From NCBI GenBank assembly GCA_949130485.1, contig OX422196.1:6803554-6867553 (forward strand): a stretch of 64,000 nucleotides of DNA, in the 5' to 3' direction. Under the pieces are notes generated by a model that ran no database searches, had not been told where the DNA came from, and saw only the letters and a program-made list of their open reading frames with translations. Made by a program: the position numbers and the translations under genes. Positions 41,501 through 52,900 of the stretch are shown here, in pieces. Every line of letters starts with the position of its first letter. Position 1 is the stretch's first letter. The stretch comes from Agelas oroides (taxonomy: Eukaryota; Porifera; Demospongiae; Agelasida; Agelasidae).

Positions 41501-42946
41501 GCACTTCCTTTATACAGGAAACTCCGTGAGCGAGATGCTACCAAGTTTCACATCCAGCTCTGCATAGCTCTGTTTTGCATGCTGATCATCTTCGTAACTG
41601 GCATTGACCAAACACATGTGTACGGAGGCTGCGTGTTTGTGTCTGTTCTAATCCACTACTTCACGCTGGCTGCTGTGATGTTCATGGGGGCAGAGGCTGT
41701 CCTCATGTTCCAGAAGCTGGTCATCGTATTTGGTCAAACCACCACCAGATTCATTATTGCTGTCTCACTTGTCTGCTGGTGTAAGTGAAACTACTAGTTA
41801 TTAGCCTCATTATTGGCTCATGTACCATATTCTCTTCATGGCTGCTTTCAACTCCCAGTTGAGCCTGGGAATGAGCCCAACATTAATACAGTAAGGAATG
41901 AGTAGACCACTTTTGCTAGAACTTCACAAGGAGACTATCTGCAATTTTTACTACAAATTGCATCTTCGATCCTCCTTCTTATTCCCCAGTGGTACCGATC
42001 ATTCCTGTGGTGATCCCGATGGCTGTAGACCTCTCAGATGTTGTCAGCAGAGATCTTATTGTACGCAGGCCCACAACAGAAGTCCAAGGATTGTAAGTTA
42101 ATGTATGCACAATAAAGTACATGTCATACTTGAAATGCAAGTGATTGATAGTATTCTCTCTCCTTCCTCTATAGCTGCTTCATCTCTGATCCTGCAGTAT
42201 TCTTTGCTACTTTTCTGGGTCCCATCTTTGTTATCCTGATCTTCAATACTGTCATCTTTGTCATGGTGATCAGGGTCCTCATCAAGCACACCCGAAACAC
42301 ACTTGGTCGTACCAAAGAACAAATGAACAAGAAAACTGCCATCAGATTGCTCATCAGTATTGCAGGTGTCATGTTTCTCTTTGGTCTGACATGGCTCTTT
42401 GGTGCACTTACTGTCACTGGATTTGGAGACACTAGAGCTTCGACTGCCTTCCAAGTTCTCTTTGTGCTCCTCAACGCTTTTCAAGGTTTCTTCATCTTCC
42501 TTTTCTTCTGTGTGTTTAGCAAGGATCCCCGAGATTCTTGGTTAGAGCTGCTCTCTCGTGCACATGGCCACTATAAGTCCAAGTCACTGCAGACCAAGTA
42601 CAATGGCTCTGGTGCCAATAATACTCAAAAGAAAAATAAGACATCAAGTACCAACCTTACTAACTCAAATCGTACTTCAGCCATCCCCAATAAGAGAGAT
42701 ACCAGTGGCTACAACTTAAGCACTGCTGACCACAGCAAGGAGAGATACACTGATATACCACTCACCAGTATGCATGCAGCAGATCAAGGAGAGGAGAAGA
42801 GGAGAATATGGAACATACCACACGCCATTGTAGCAGAACAAGCAGAAATGGAGAAATCTTCAGTAATCGTTCATGACTATTTGCATAGTGACAGTGATAG
42901 TAACAAGGTGACACAAATGCCTAAGTCAATCATAATTCAGGAATGA
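38517..42946 (+). CDS. Adhesion GPCR gene 1, 3' part (12 exons seen)
   Basis: This is the 3' part of an adhesion-class GPCR. Predicted exons are 38517-38598, 39031-39146, 39219-39389, 39453-39529, 39951-40053, 40484-40831, 40972-41023, 41115-41206, 41275-41405, 41518-41780, 41990-42092 and 42175-42946 (TGA). Each junction is GT-AG and the reading frame stays open across all of them. Domain order is Calx-beta tail, reduced HRM-like module, GAIN, GPS with the HL/T cleavage motif, seven membrane helices, and a tail of about 145 residues. Such receptors self-cleave at GPS and signal through a tethered agonist, here starting TNFAILV. The 5' end is missing: the first visible exon abuts the satellite, so upstream exons lie beyond the array or were lost. 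Introns over 300 bp (38599-39030, 39530-39950, 40054-40483) show nothing recognisable. Family call is secure; no orthologue symbol is justified. Confidence 0.93.
39031..39146 (+). CDS. Exon: reduced HRM-like module
   Basis: Encodes 39 residues beginning DTRSLRCDDLTRACSLSD and ending LSLCTPFSSINV, phase 1 in and phase 0 out. It sits where gene 2 has a full HRM exon (62143-62309) and shares its ending, DxSLCTPFSSINx. It is 51 bp shorter and lacks the N-terminal CEADDFW and FSCP parts. It is probably a shrunken hormone-receptor motif that can no longer fold as a standard HRM. Confidence 0.65.
39219..40831 (+). CDS. Exons: GAIN domain (four exons)
   Basis: Exons 39219-39389, 39453-39529, 39951-40053 and 40484-40831 encode the GAIN domain. 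The first (57 codons, DNITLDNYDEVL...) and second are helical subdomain A and closely match 62384-62554 and 62635-62711 of gene 2. The large fourth exon has subdomain B hallmarks: SFYIVYDTGALFP, then GSPVLAATVG, then LEEPVSIFLRL. These beta-strands normally hold the GPS strand in place after autocleavage. Several N-glycosylation sequons (NATE, NATV, NETA) fit an extracellular location. Confidence 0.88.
40972..41206 (+). CDS. Exons: GPS autoproteolysis motif
   Basis: Two exons (40972-41023 and 41115-41206) joined in phase 1 encode the GPS. They read ...PQCASWDFDLKQW, then EGCETAEV, then ICNCNHLTNFAILV. All four canonical cysteines, both tryptophans and the catalytic His-Leu/Thr triplet are present. 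The receptor should therefore be cleaved between Leu and Thr and carry a TNFAILV tethered agonist. An intron inside the GPS is visible. Confidence 0.93.
41275..42946 (+). CDS. Exons: 7TM domain and cytoplasmic tail
   Basis: Exons 41275-41405 (TM1: VPLAVLTIIGVVLSLIGII), 41518-41780 (TM2, TM3 and the start of TM4), 41990-42092 (WLVPIIPVVIPMAV, TM4 and loop 2) and 42175-42946 (TM5-TM7 and tail). Family marks include the TM3 cysteine (YGGC) with its loop-2 partner (GFCFI), the TM3 EAVLMF motif, TM6 LFGLTWLFGAL and TM7 LLNAFQGFFIFLFF. The tail after DPRDSWLELL is Asn/Ser/Thr/Lys-rich, with no recognised docking motif, and ends IIIQE. No frame break was found. Confidence 0.94.
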
Positions 42947-44920
42947 TAATTCCTCTTGACATCATAAAGGTTATGTTCTTTTAGCTATAGCTACTGTTTA
43001 GTTGTATCTGGTAGTTCTCAGCCTATAGCTATTATTGTCAATGCTGTAATCTATAGCTGCAAAAGATATAGCTAGCTACTAGTCTCACAATTATATAGGG
43101 CAAGTATAGCCATTTTACATACAGAGAATAAGATAAACATTTGTACTTTTTTTTACTTATCAGTGCATAGGACACTTGTTTGTACATTTGCTAAAATATG
43201 AGTGCGGTTTCTTCTGCACAATTCTTGAGAACATCTTGTTTGGGGAGAGGAGACTAATTTCATTTACAAAGCAGTTTAGAGCAAATATCATAATAAACTA
43301 CTAAGCGGTGTTTTCCCCAAACCAGTTCAGCTAACTATATGATGGTCTTGTGCCAAGACCCCATTCTCTCGTGATTAAAAAGGTGTATCTTTTTATGTTT
43401 ATGTTGTGCTGCATCAGCAATATCCAATATGATGATTTACAGCCAGAACTATAGGGTTGTATGGATCTGGCTTGGAAGACTAGATGATTACATGCTTGCA
43501 TCACCTACAATAATGCAGCCCTATTTCATTCATCAAGACGTAGTGCTATTTTGTTAGCATATTCAGAACGACTGCTGACTCAGCACAAATCAAGAACGCA
43601 CTCAGAGTCACCAGATCCTAGCCTTGTGCCTGTGAGCTGGGTTGGGTCTGGACACAAGACTAACCAGACCCTTTTCCCTGGTGAGACGGTGGAGTCTGGG
43701 TACATGTGAATGAGTGGGACAATTCTAGTCGGCTGGAATTAAGGGGTGAGACTGGTAGTTTTTGATTGCAGCCTTGAGCTCTATCCCATCTTTCTTCCAC
43801 TGGGAGGGAGATGCACGTTTTCAGAATCATTGTTCTTCTCCACCACCTGCTCTTTCTCTTTCAACTCAAGGCTGCAATGTTCTTGTGTAAAGTCTCTGAA
43901 TGTTCCTTCATAGCCATTGGAGAAAACTATTACACAAGTATAGCTATAGTGAAGAACTTCTCAACAACTATAAGCAGCATGTTGAAACTGCTGAGGTGGG
44001 TGTTTTGGATAGCCTTGATGAACCAGGTGACACCAACATTTAGGTAAAAGTATAATTCAGTAACCATATTTTCATTTTGTAGTTTTGCGGTTTTATCGGT
44101 TGCTGATTTTTTTCACATTAGTCAGGTATTAGTAATAGGTAATCACATGGATTCAAGTGCAATTTGCAATAATTGCACGAGTAACAGGCAAAGTAATTGC
44201 AAGAGCGATAGCAAGTGCATGCATGGTCCATATTATTGCCTGTTGTGAGTAAAATTATTGTACGAGAATCCATGATTGTGATTGCAATAACACCGCCCTG
44301 CACAAAACAAGCAAGTAAGCCACGCCTCAAATCAGCAAGCTGAACGGCATCGCTTTTGTTACTCATGAACCCCATGACAGTAGGCTTAAGATCAGAAACG
44401 TGACAGTGAAATGTCGCCCAGGTTTAGAGCAGCTAAAGAGGGGGATAGCCTGCAGGGAGAACCTATGAATGAGGCTATTTCATGACAGCATATATACTTT
44501 AATACTTTAATACCAACTAAAAGGTAACTTTACACATACCAGTATATAGTTTACATAAACATCGTTTATAGCTACTATAGGTAACTTTCTGTGGTATATG
44601 CATGGAGAATCTACAACTTCCTGGTGAGTATATGACACACCTGTTGCTATAGAAACAAGGATGAAGTGGAGAATACACATTTAGGATATATATGAGAACT
44701 AGAGTATGCTAACCTAGTTACAGGTATGTGACTGACGGTGGTTCTCCTCTCTTCACCAAGCAAGCTTTAATGTGAGCAATTGACACAGCTCAGTCAATAA
44801 GTTAAGTGCAAATGTAAGCAAACAGCCTGTGTGACTCTAATCCTTATGGTGTTGTATTGTCTGCACTGATCATGAAAGCTTTACAGTTCTAGTACACAAG
44901 TACTAGCTGCCCTTGCTCTT
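42947..44920. other. 3' UTR of gene 1 and intergenic DNA
   Basis: AT-rich sequence with many TAGCTA and TATAGC motifs. I see no conserved coding sequence. An open frame at 43811-44047 begins with a hydrophobic stretch (MHVFRIIVLLHHLLFLF) but leads nowhere and has no donor linking it to a recognisable exon. Nothing else is supported. Confidence 0.6.
43292..43297 (+). terminator. Candidate poly(A) signal of gene 1
   Basis: AATAAA lies about 345 bp after the stop codon and is followed within 15-20 bp by a GT-rich stretch (GCGGTGTTTT). It is the best-placed candidate; no transcript evidence is available. Confidence 0.4.
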
Positions 44921-45060
44921 CAATATTTGTGAACATGTAGTGCATACCACAGAGCCATGCAGAGAACATAAAGACTCCCATGAAACTCCTCATCAGTACT
45001 GCAGGAATCTGTTTCCATTTGGTTTGATGTGGCTCTTTGGTGGATGGGCTCAGTGACTCT
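44921..45060 (+). pseudogene. Relic of an adhesion-GPCR TM6 exon
   Basis: The DNA tracks gene 1 exon 42175-42946 around TM6. Examples are CTTCAATATTTGTGAACAT against CTTCAATACTGTCATC, CTCATCAGTACTGCAGGA against CTCATCAGTATTGCAGGT, and TTTGGTTTGATGTGGCTCTT against TTTGGTCTGACATGGCTCTT. It is shortened, frameshifted (the frame around GLMWLFGG does not continue) and has no flanking exons. It is best read as the remnant of a third tandem receptor copy that once lay between genes 1 and 2. Similarity fades beyond about 45060. Confidence 0.75.
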
Positions 45061-45394
45061 ACAATTTGCCTACAGGCATTTTCAGAAAACACATGCAGTG
45101 CACTGTAACATGGATTAATTCATTGATTGTTTCAACTACAAGCGGTTGCAGCCAGCATGAATAGACAGTGGTTATGAAAGGTTTGTTTTGGTACCAGAAA
45201 CTAATTGCATAAGACAAACTGGCCCAGCCAGCTGACAACATAATCCTGCCCATCTTAACCATATACCCATCCTCCAGATCTTGTTAGACATATTTTCTTC
45301 AGCTATACCTGAGCAACTATTGTAGCTTTAGCTGCCATATATATGTGGCTAGGCTAAGGACTGACCAGAGTATTGAGTGAAGAAGCCTGTATCC
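45061..45394. other. Probable promoter region of gene 2
   Basis: No coding sequence was recognised. A CCATATATATGTGG element at 45335-45348 lies about 50 bp before the predicted start codon and could act as a TATA-like or CArG-like site. Function is unproven. Confidence 0.3.
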
Positions 45395-45458
45395 ATGGAG
45401 AAGAGGCTCATAGTCATCTCTCTGCTGCTGTTTGCAGTGACAGGTTGCTATCGTAGTG
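45395..45458 (+). CDS. Exon: signal peptide of gene 2
   Basis: Encodes MEKRLIVISLLLFAVTGCYRS and ends in phase 1 at GTAAGT (45459). The start context is ATCCATGG. A basic start, a ten-residue hydrophobic core and small residues near the expected cleavage point (AVTG) make a textbook signal peptide. Its phase fits the downstream Ig exons. No other signal-peptide exon was seen before 50948. Confidence 0.65.
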
Positions 45459-48400
45459 GTAAGTGGAAACTATTATATTCAACCTGAGTGTGTTTTTGCT
45501 TTTAAATTTTCTTTTCCATTTTGTTACTTTTTTCGAGACTAACCGCACCCCAAGTGGAAAGAAAATGGTAGCTTGAATGCAGGTGGTAACCGCATCCTGA
45601 GTGGAAAAAGATCTGAACTTATCCTGCATGCCCATGAAACCAGACCACTACATGCACGCATTTCGCAGGTGGTGAGTAAGCAGCAAGAACACAAACTTTG
45701 ACTAAGAGAAAGACTATAGATATGAAGGGGGGATCAGATCAGGTGCTCTTTAATACCAAAAAGCATAACCATTCAGGCCCGTAGCCGTTCCCCCCTATGG
45801 CGCAAAAAACCGGAAAAAAAAATAGGTCCCACAATTCGATTAATATGTCGTTCGTTTGCAGCAATACCGACTAAAATTTTCGATCGATTTACCTTGTCCA
45901 CTACATGTAGTTTAAGTGATCGATTTGTGCTATCGATTTTTTGCTATCGATCGATTTTTGCTATTGATCAATTTTTGCTATCGACCGTTTTTTTTTTTTT
46001 TTTTTGCTATCAAGCGATTTTTTGCCATCGATCGATTTTCGGGTTTTGTTATTATATTTCCCATTGATTATCGTTTGGCACAACATCAAACTGAACTGCA
46101 AACTCCTCAAAAGCATGCTTGGCCACTCTTGCTTCATGTATTCCCTCCTCAGTCCTTGACCATACCATAGATAGTACAGTACTGTAAAAGGATCTCTGAT
46201 CACGCCTATATGCCTTGCGTGCGCGAAGCTTATTCTGGTACTCTTTGGACTCCGTTTCCCTTTTCGCTCCACTCTGTCTAGCTCTCTACCTTCACTTTAT
46301 TGGTGCTGTCTGCGCTCTGCTGACCCTGACAATGAGACAGCTAGCGCCGCTAGCACTCGGGACTATAAGCTTAACTGTGTCAATAGCAAGAAGCCATCAA
46401 CAACAAAAAATGGAACGACGGCAAAAATTGATCGATGGCAAAAACCGATCTATGGCAAAAATCGATCGATGACAAAAATCGATCGATAGCAAAAAATCGA
46501 TAGCATAAATCGATCACTTAAACTAGTGGACAAGGTAAATCGATCGAAATTTTTAATCGGTATTGCTGCAAACGAACGACATATTGATCAAATTGTGGGA
46601 CCTATTTTTTCCCGGTTTTTTCGCCATAGTCTCGATCCTCGGTCTCTTCGCCTCTGCACCTCGATCCTCGTCACTCAGCCTCTATCCTCCGTCTCTCTAC
46701 TATGGTAAAGGCCCCTACTGCATGGCTAGTAGCAGCCTATCTCACCAGTAGTATGTAAGCAGTTTAATATCGGGGGGGCATTCTCACCAAGGGGGCCCCA
46801 TACGAGTCGGCCTACTAAATTCCATTATAGTTCACACGGTGTCGATAACTAAGCACCTAGCTAACTAAGTATACTACTGGTAGTCTACGATTAGGGGGCC
46901 CCAAAATTTTATCATACAAGCTGGGCAGATCGATGTGGTGCTGCACGTAGCTCAGTATCGGCCCCTAACCCTTCCTCCGCGTGTCGATATACTGAAAGCG
47001 ATCGGCGCTGTGGAACCGAAAGGGTCTAGCTTGCGAGACTAGTCTTTAGCTACCTAGTCTGGCGAAGCCAGCCCCAAGGCAGATCATGCAGACTATATAC
47101 TAGCTACTAGCCTCGTTCCCAGGCTCTCGTGCGTGGACGGAGAAAAAGAGCCTGGTACACACTGTTTGCGCATGCTCAGTTCCCTGGAAATTTCCTGCTT
47201 CGTTACACTAACTTCCGCGAGACATGCCGACTTCCCCCGCGTGAAAGAGCCTGCCACTGACCACTCAGGCTCTGTGTGGACGATGACGAAGGAGCGATAA
47301 AGGCAATAAGCTCTTCGTTTACAGGAGTCCATGCGTCCGTCCGTTCCGGGTAACCACGGCACGTGACTGACGCAATCCTTCCCTTTGAAGTTTACCGATC
47401 GTCTTGAACGAAGAAATGCAGACAGTTACTGTCAAATGTCAGAAGGCGTCTCACAGGTAGTAGGCCTACAACGAATTTCAGGTCCGTTGTCAGAATGAGA
47501 CTTAGGCTTGTACATGCGCACTAACTGAACTATCCACCTTTGACCTTTGAAACAACATTCACATAAATCTGCATGATCTGTGGCGTTTAATACACACAAC
47601 GATACCCAATCCTTCTTCACTAGCTACACCCAAGATGGCAAAGAAAACCTTGCCCAAGTATTAAGCTAAGCCAGGTCAATCGGACTGCGCATGCGTAGTT
47701 TCATTCAGTCTCATTCCGACAACGGACTTGAAAACCGGTGTATAACTCGGCAGTATGGCCTTTCAGCAGAAATTAGTATAGTAAACTATCAATACTCGGA
47801 CACCAGCGATAATCGGACACTCATACACCGAGACTAAGCCACGCATATACTCGTTTATGCCATGGAAAGGAAGGCGGAATCTACCGCATCCGGCGACTGA
47901 AAAATGGAGCTCGAGCGTCAATCCCCGCTGGCGTTAGGGGCGATTAGCGTCTTCACTAGTTGTAAATCAGTCTTCACGACTTTATTTTTGGTTACAAAAA
48001 AGTACGATAACTAGTACCGTATCGGCCGAGTTCAAAGTTCAAATGAATAGCACATGCGCATATATACGTTCAATTAGGAATTACGGTATCTAAATTTATT
48101 GCTACGCGCCGCGTACGTACAGAACAGTATCCCGCTACGTACCTTAAGGCCTAGGGTGGTCGGAACTAATTGAGGGCGCGCGCGCGGCCGGTTGCTAGGG
48201 GGTTGTATCTCGGCAATAAAAAGGCTTATAAACGCACAGCCTGCTGCAACTTAGCGTCCGTGTGGACTACTAAACACACGTACAAGTTTATGAATCTACC
48301 TTGTCCACAAACTGAACAGTGGAGCGGCTAAATTCAGACATATTTGTTGATAAAACTTTCGAACGGAGTAACTTACTGACTTGGAACATCGTCTACAGAG

Positions 48401-49907
48401 CTGTTATTACGAGAGGAATCCAATAACAGAACGCTTTTCATCGTAAGACAAACAGAAGCACGCGCTTCGCCGTTTTCATGGGCTAGCGGCGTATAATGCC
48501 TGGCTTTTCAGCGCGTATTTCACGAAAAACGTTCTGTTACGGTCAAGTCCACTCCCCCAGGATGTCGCAAAACAAACTAAAGTTCAATTCCAGTGAACGC
48601 AGGCCGAGTTTTACAGAGTTATGTAAACCGCACCTAGCTGCTCTTTGAGAAAGAACCGCCTCTTGTGTATAGTAATCCAGCCTCCTTGCTGCAATGTAAA
48701 CGCAGACGCACCTGAGGCTTCCAGTAAGTGGATTGGGGTCATCAAAATAATTGCCCAGGTTGTTTTATGACAACAGCTTTTTGCATACTTTTGCATCCGC
48801 ACTGTTGTTAGTTCCGACCACCCTTAATACCACTGTTGTAGTGATCCACCATGCTGTAGGGAATATTGTACAGAGCATATAAACAGAGACTGTTTAAGGT
48901 TTGCTCTAGGCCTACCACCACTTTCCTGGATTTGCCACTGAATGTGCCCTGAATTTATGCCAACTAGTGGACTAAATAATATTAAACCGGGTGTACATAT
49001 GACAGTGTTGTTTTGTTTAATGATCCGACTAATACTGTATAGCGGGAAATTTTCGCGAGGCAGAAATTTTTTGTGATTTTCACAATCAAACGCCAAGTCG
49101 CAATAAGGAGACAGTGGAAATTTATCATTAAATATGACCTACGATCAACTTAGTCTCGTCTTTCGTTCGTCACCGCCTCTATGAATGGATCCTCGGAGTT
49201 AGTTTGCACTCTTTGGCATGGCGGTTCTTCCCCAACAAAAGCAGCCCACACATTGTATTTGTGTTGCCATCGCTTCGACACTGCATGACATGCTAAGAAG
49301 TTGCCATTTTGAGTAGTACACAAAGTAAAACTGTTGGAGGTGTGGTCGTAGGTTGTGACCCTGTCGTGAAATTAAAAATCCTTTCCTGGCATGTTTGTGG
49401 GGGATTTGCAAAAATGTATGCTCACGAAACTTCCCGCTATACAGTAGTTCAGTTTCAGTTTTATATGGCTACAAACTCAAATGGTTAGTTTAGTTTTACT
49501 AAAAAGGGTTAGTATCAGTACTTTTAGTTTTAGTTAACTAGCTACCATTTATGGGTGATTTCAATTTTTAGTTTTTAATTGCTGGAGTAATACAGGATTA
49601 ATTTTAGTTATTACTAAAATGAAACATGCATGCTTTACCAAAATGCATTAAGGTGGCACAGTACCCTGTATTTTCAAGGTCAACAAACCTGGAATCCAAG
49701 TTGATAGTCTTCTTTGTCTTGTTAAAATTTTAATGCACAGTCCGTTTTGGGAGTCTCAAACCGTTCACGGTCCGTAAAATTGGGGATTTTCCCCATTTCC
49801 TGTCGGCATTGCCATCCAATAATCAGTTTATAATTAAGTTAGTTAAGATGTGGCCTGGCGGCACCCTTCATGTGGTGCTCGGAACTTTGAAGATAAGCTT
49901 AGATCGA

Positions 49908-49946
<39 letters not shown>

Positions 49947-52900
49947 GGAGTTTAGTAGAGTGCTGTAGTGTCAGTAGCTGTGAGTAGTGCGTGATGCCTG
50001 CTTGTGAAAGCAAGCTTGCGTCTAGAAGAAGCAGAAAGGCCACAGTGGCCAAGACTGTGTTTGTTGAGTAGGCCCAGGTCTCGCGGCCGTATGCCTAGCC
50101 TAGTTGGTGACCGTGGCCAGGTGCTTCAAGTGCTGGGATGGGCTTTAACTAGAATACGCAATTTATCGTTGGTGCTACAGTCTGACAGCCAAGGGAGCTG
50201 AACGGTGGCTGTGTGTGGAACAGAGCCGTGAGTTGTTTAGCGACATAAGGGAGAGAGGTGGGGCTAGTAATGCTTGCTTCCACTCGTGAATGAGCCCCTC
50301 CTGTAGACAAGCTGTGAATTTTTTAAAATGTGCATTCATTTTGGTGCAGTCAAAGTTGTCCATTCCAAGAGTAGTGACAAACATGAGTCTAGCCTGACTT
50401 TGAGAGTAGCTTTGAACAAAAGCTGGCATAGATTGTTTTGAGATACATTGGTGGTTGGGACGCTACCTACAGTGAGCGTGTAGATGCGTCCATCGAGTGG
50501 CAATTTGGGGTTCATGAATATATTAATGAGCTACTAAAACCCTTTTTAAAATTAGGCAAAGCAAGATTGCCCTAAAGCAAACCCTAATCCTGGAACTAGG
50601 AGTAACCCTGGTCCTGACTGTAACCCAGGTTTATGTTTTCGTTAACCTCCGCCGAGTGACGACCGTGCCACCTTAAAGCAGGGTTGGTGAACTTCGGATA
50701 TGTGCATGCGATCAGTAAATCTCAATAAGAAGCCTTAGATTACCATGAAACATGAGCGAAAGCATAACTCTTTCCGCTTGAGCTGAAACTGTCAGCTGTC
50801 ACCAGTGCACAATTTCCACCCCATGTCACAAAGGATCTGTCTAGTTATAACTGGAAACAGGTTCAGAATTACCATTAGTGGTATTTGTGCAATAGTTTTC
50901 AGTACAACATTTGTGTGACATTGGTATCTCATCCTTCCCATGTGCAGATGATGTTAGATTCTCATTGAATGGTACAATCTACCGGAACAACAGTCTTGTG
51001 AGCCTGGAGGACATTGGTGAAGGTGATGGTGCTTTGGTTTGCATAACTAACCTAACTGCTTGTTGCCGACCTGCTTATACTGGTGAAATGAGGTATACCA
51101 CAGGGAACTGGTTCTTTCCCAATGAAACTAGAGTTCCCAGCAGTGGTAGCCAGTGGGATTTTCACAGAACCAGAGGTCAAATGGTGATACGTATGCACCG
51201 TAGAAGAGGTGGAGAGGATGGTATCTACCATTGTGAGATACCTGATGCAGAAAATGTTACCCAGTTCATATACATTGGAGTGTATTCAGCAAGCACTGGT
51301 GAGTGGTACATATACACTCCAGCCTGTTCCATCATAGTCTACATAGAGAGTCTACCAGCTCTCTGATTATAGTAGTTGCTATATGTTACATCAAGACACA
51401 CAATACACTGCTGTTAGGAGAATTGTTTTAGATGCTCAGGATTCAGTCAACCCAGTTGCTGTCCATACCAGGGGCACCAACTTGATTACCAAGGGGTTGT
51501 TCCCATTTTTGCTTGGTTGGCAGCAGACACTTAAACAACATGACCTACCACTTGCATAAATGACACTTCTGACAGCTCGATTGACTCCGTGCCTTCCAGC
51601 TCTCTGATTATAATAGTTGCTATATGACACACAATACACTGCTGTTAGGAGAATTGTTTTAGATGCTCAGGATTCAGTCAACCCAGTTGCTGTCCATGGC
51701 AGGGGCACCAACTTGATTACCAAGGGGTTGTTCCCATTTTTGCTTGGTTGGCATCAGTGGTGGCAGCAGACACTTCAACAACCTGACCTGCCACTTGCAT
51801 AAATGACACCTCTGACAGCTCGATTGACTCTGTGCCTTCCCTTGCCATCTCTGCAACCCAGTTATAGCTCTCAAAGTGATAATAGAAGACTGTTACAGTT
51901 TGGATGCTCGCAGTTGTGTGTGTCTTTGTAGCACATCTAGTTTGTGCATGTGCATGTGCTTGGCTTCTGTTTAACCAAATATTGCCACATGGTACTTTTG
52001 CTTGTGTATCCATGCAGGTTCACCCAATGTAACCAGTTTAACTTTTGATGACCAGTCCATGACCCTCACCTGCATCTCCACTGGTGGACCTGCTACCACT
52101 GTCACCTGGATGAAAGATGGGGTTGTGATAACTCTCAATGCTATCCACCAGCAGACCAAGAGCTTAGTTGATCCTGTTGCTGGTACCTACCAGACAGTGC
52201 TCACCATTGACCCATCGTTGGATCAGAGTAGCATCGTGGGGACATACAACTGCACAGTGGAGAATGACAGGGGAGAGTCTTCAGAGACAGTAGTTGTACC
52301 AGGTGAGACTTGACCCCTTGCACCCTGTACATCCCTTCTGTTTAGTGTTAATACCACTGTTGTAGTGATCCACCATGCTGTAGGGAATATTGTACAGAGC
52401 ATATAAACAGAGACTGTTTAAGGTTTGTTCTAGACCTACCACCACTTTCCTGTATTTGCCACTGAATGTGCCCTGAATTTATGCCAACTGAATAATATTA
52501 TAGCATATTAAACCGGGTGTACATATGACAGTGTTGTTTTGTTTAATGTTCTGACTAATACTGTATAGTGGGAAATTTTCACAAGGCAGAATTTTTTTTG
52601 CGATTTTCACGATCAAACGCCAAGTCGCAAAAATTTCTTCCCGCGAATATTTAGAAACATCGAGCAGACAGTGGATATTTATCATTAAACATGCATGACC
52701 TACAATCAACTTAGTCTCGTCTTTCGTTCGTCACCGCTTCTATGAATGGATCCTCGGAGTTAGTTTGTACTCTTTGGCATGGCGGTTCTTCCCAACAAAA
52801 GCAGCCCACACATTGTATTTGTGTTGCCATCGCTTTGACACTGCATGACATGCTAAGAAGTCTCCATTTTGAGTAGTACACAAAGTAAAACTGTTCGAGA

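Noticed and set aside
42098..42484. Minus-strand frames opposite the 7TM exon
   Set aside because: Antisense to TM5-TM7 coding sequence; composition is a mirror of the hydrophobic codons.
43811..44047. Hydrophobic-start open frame as a separate signal-peptide exon
   Set aside because: No donor in the right place, no downstream exon in phase, and it ends at a stop without a domain.
44118..44375. Minus-strand Cys-rich open frame of 85 codons
   Set aside because: No homology recognised, no splice context; lies in intergenic DNA.
50911..50947. ATG upstream of each V-type Ig exon (MCDIGISSFPCA) as a translation start
   Set aside because: The segment is the pyrimidine tract and CAG acceptor of the exon. 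The signal-peptide exon at 45395 fits the phase better, and four internal starts are unlikely.
51674..52013. Minus-strand frames repeated in each cassette intron
   Set aside because: They recur only because the intron was duplicated; frames differ in length between copies and match no family.
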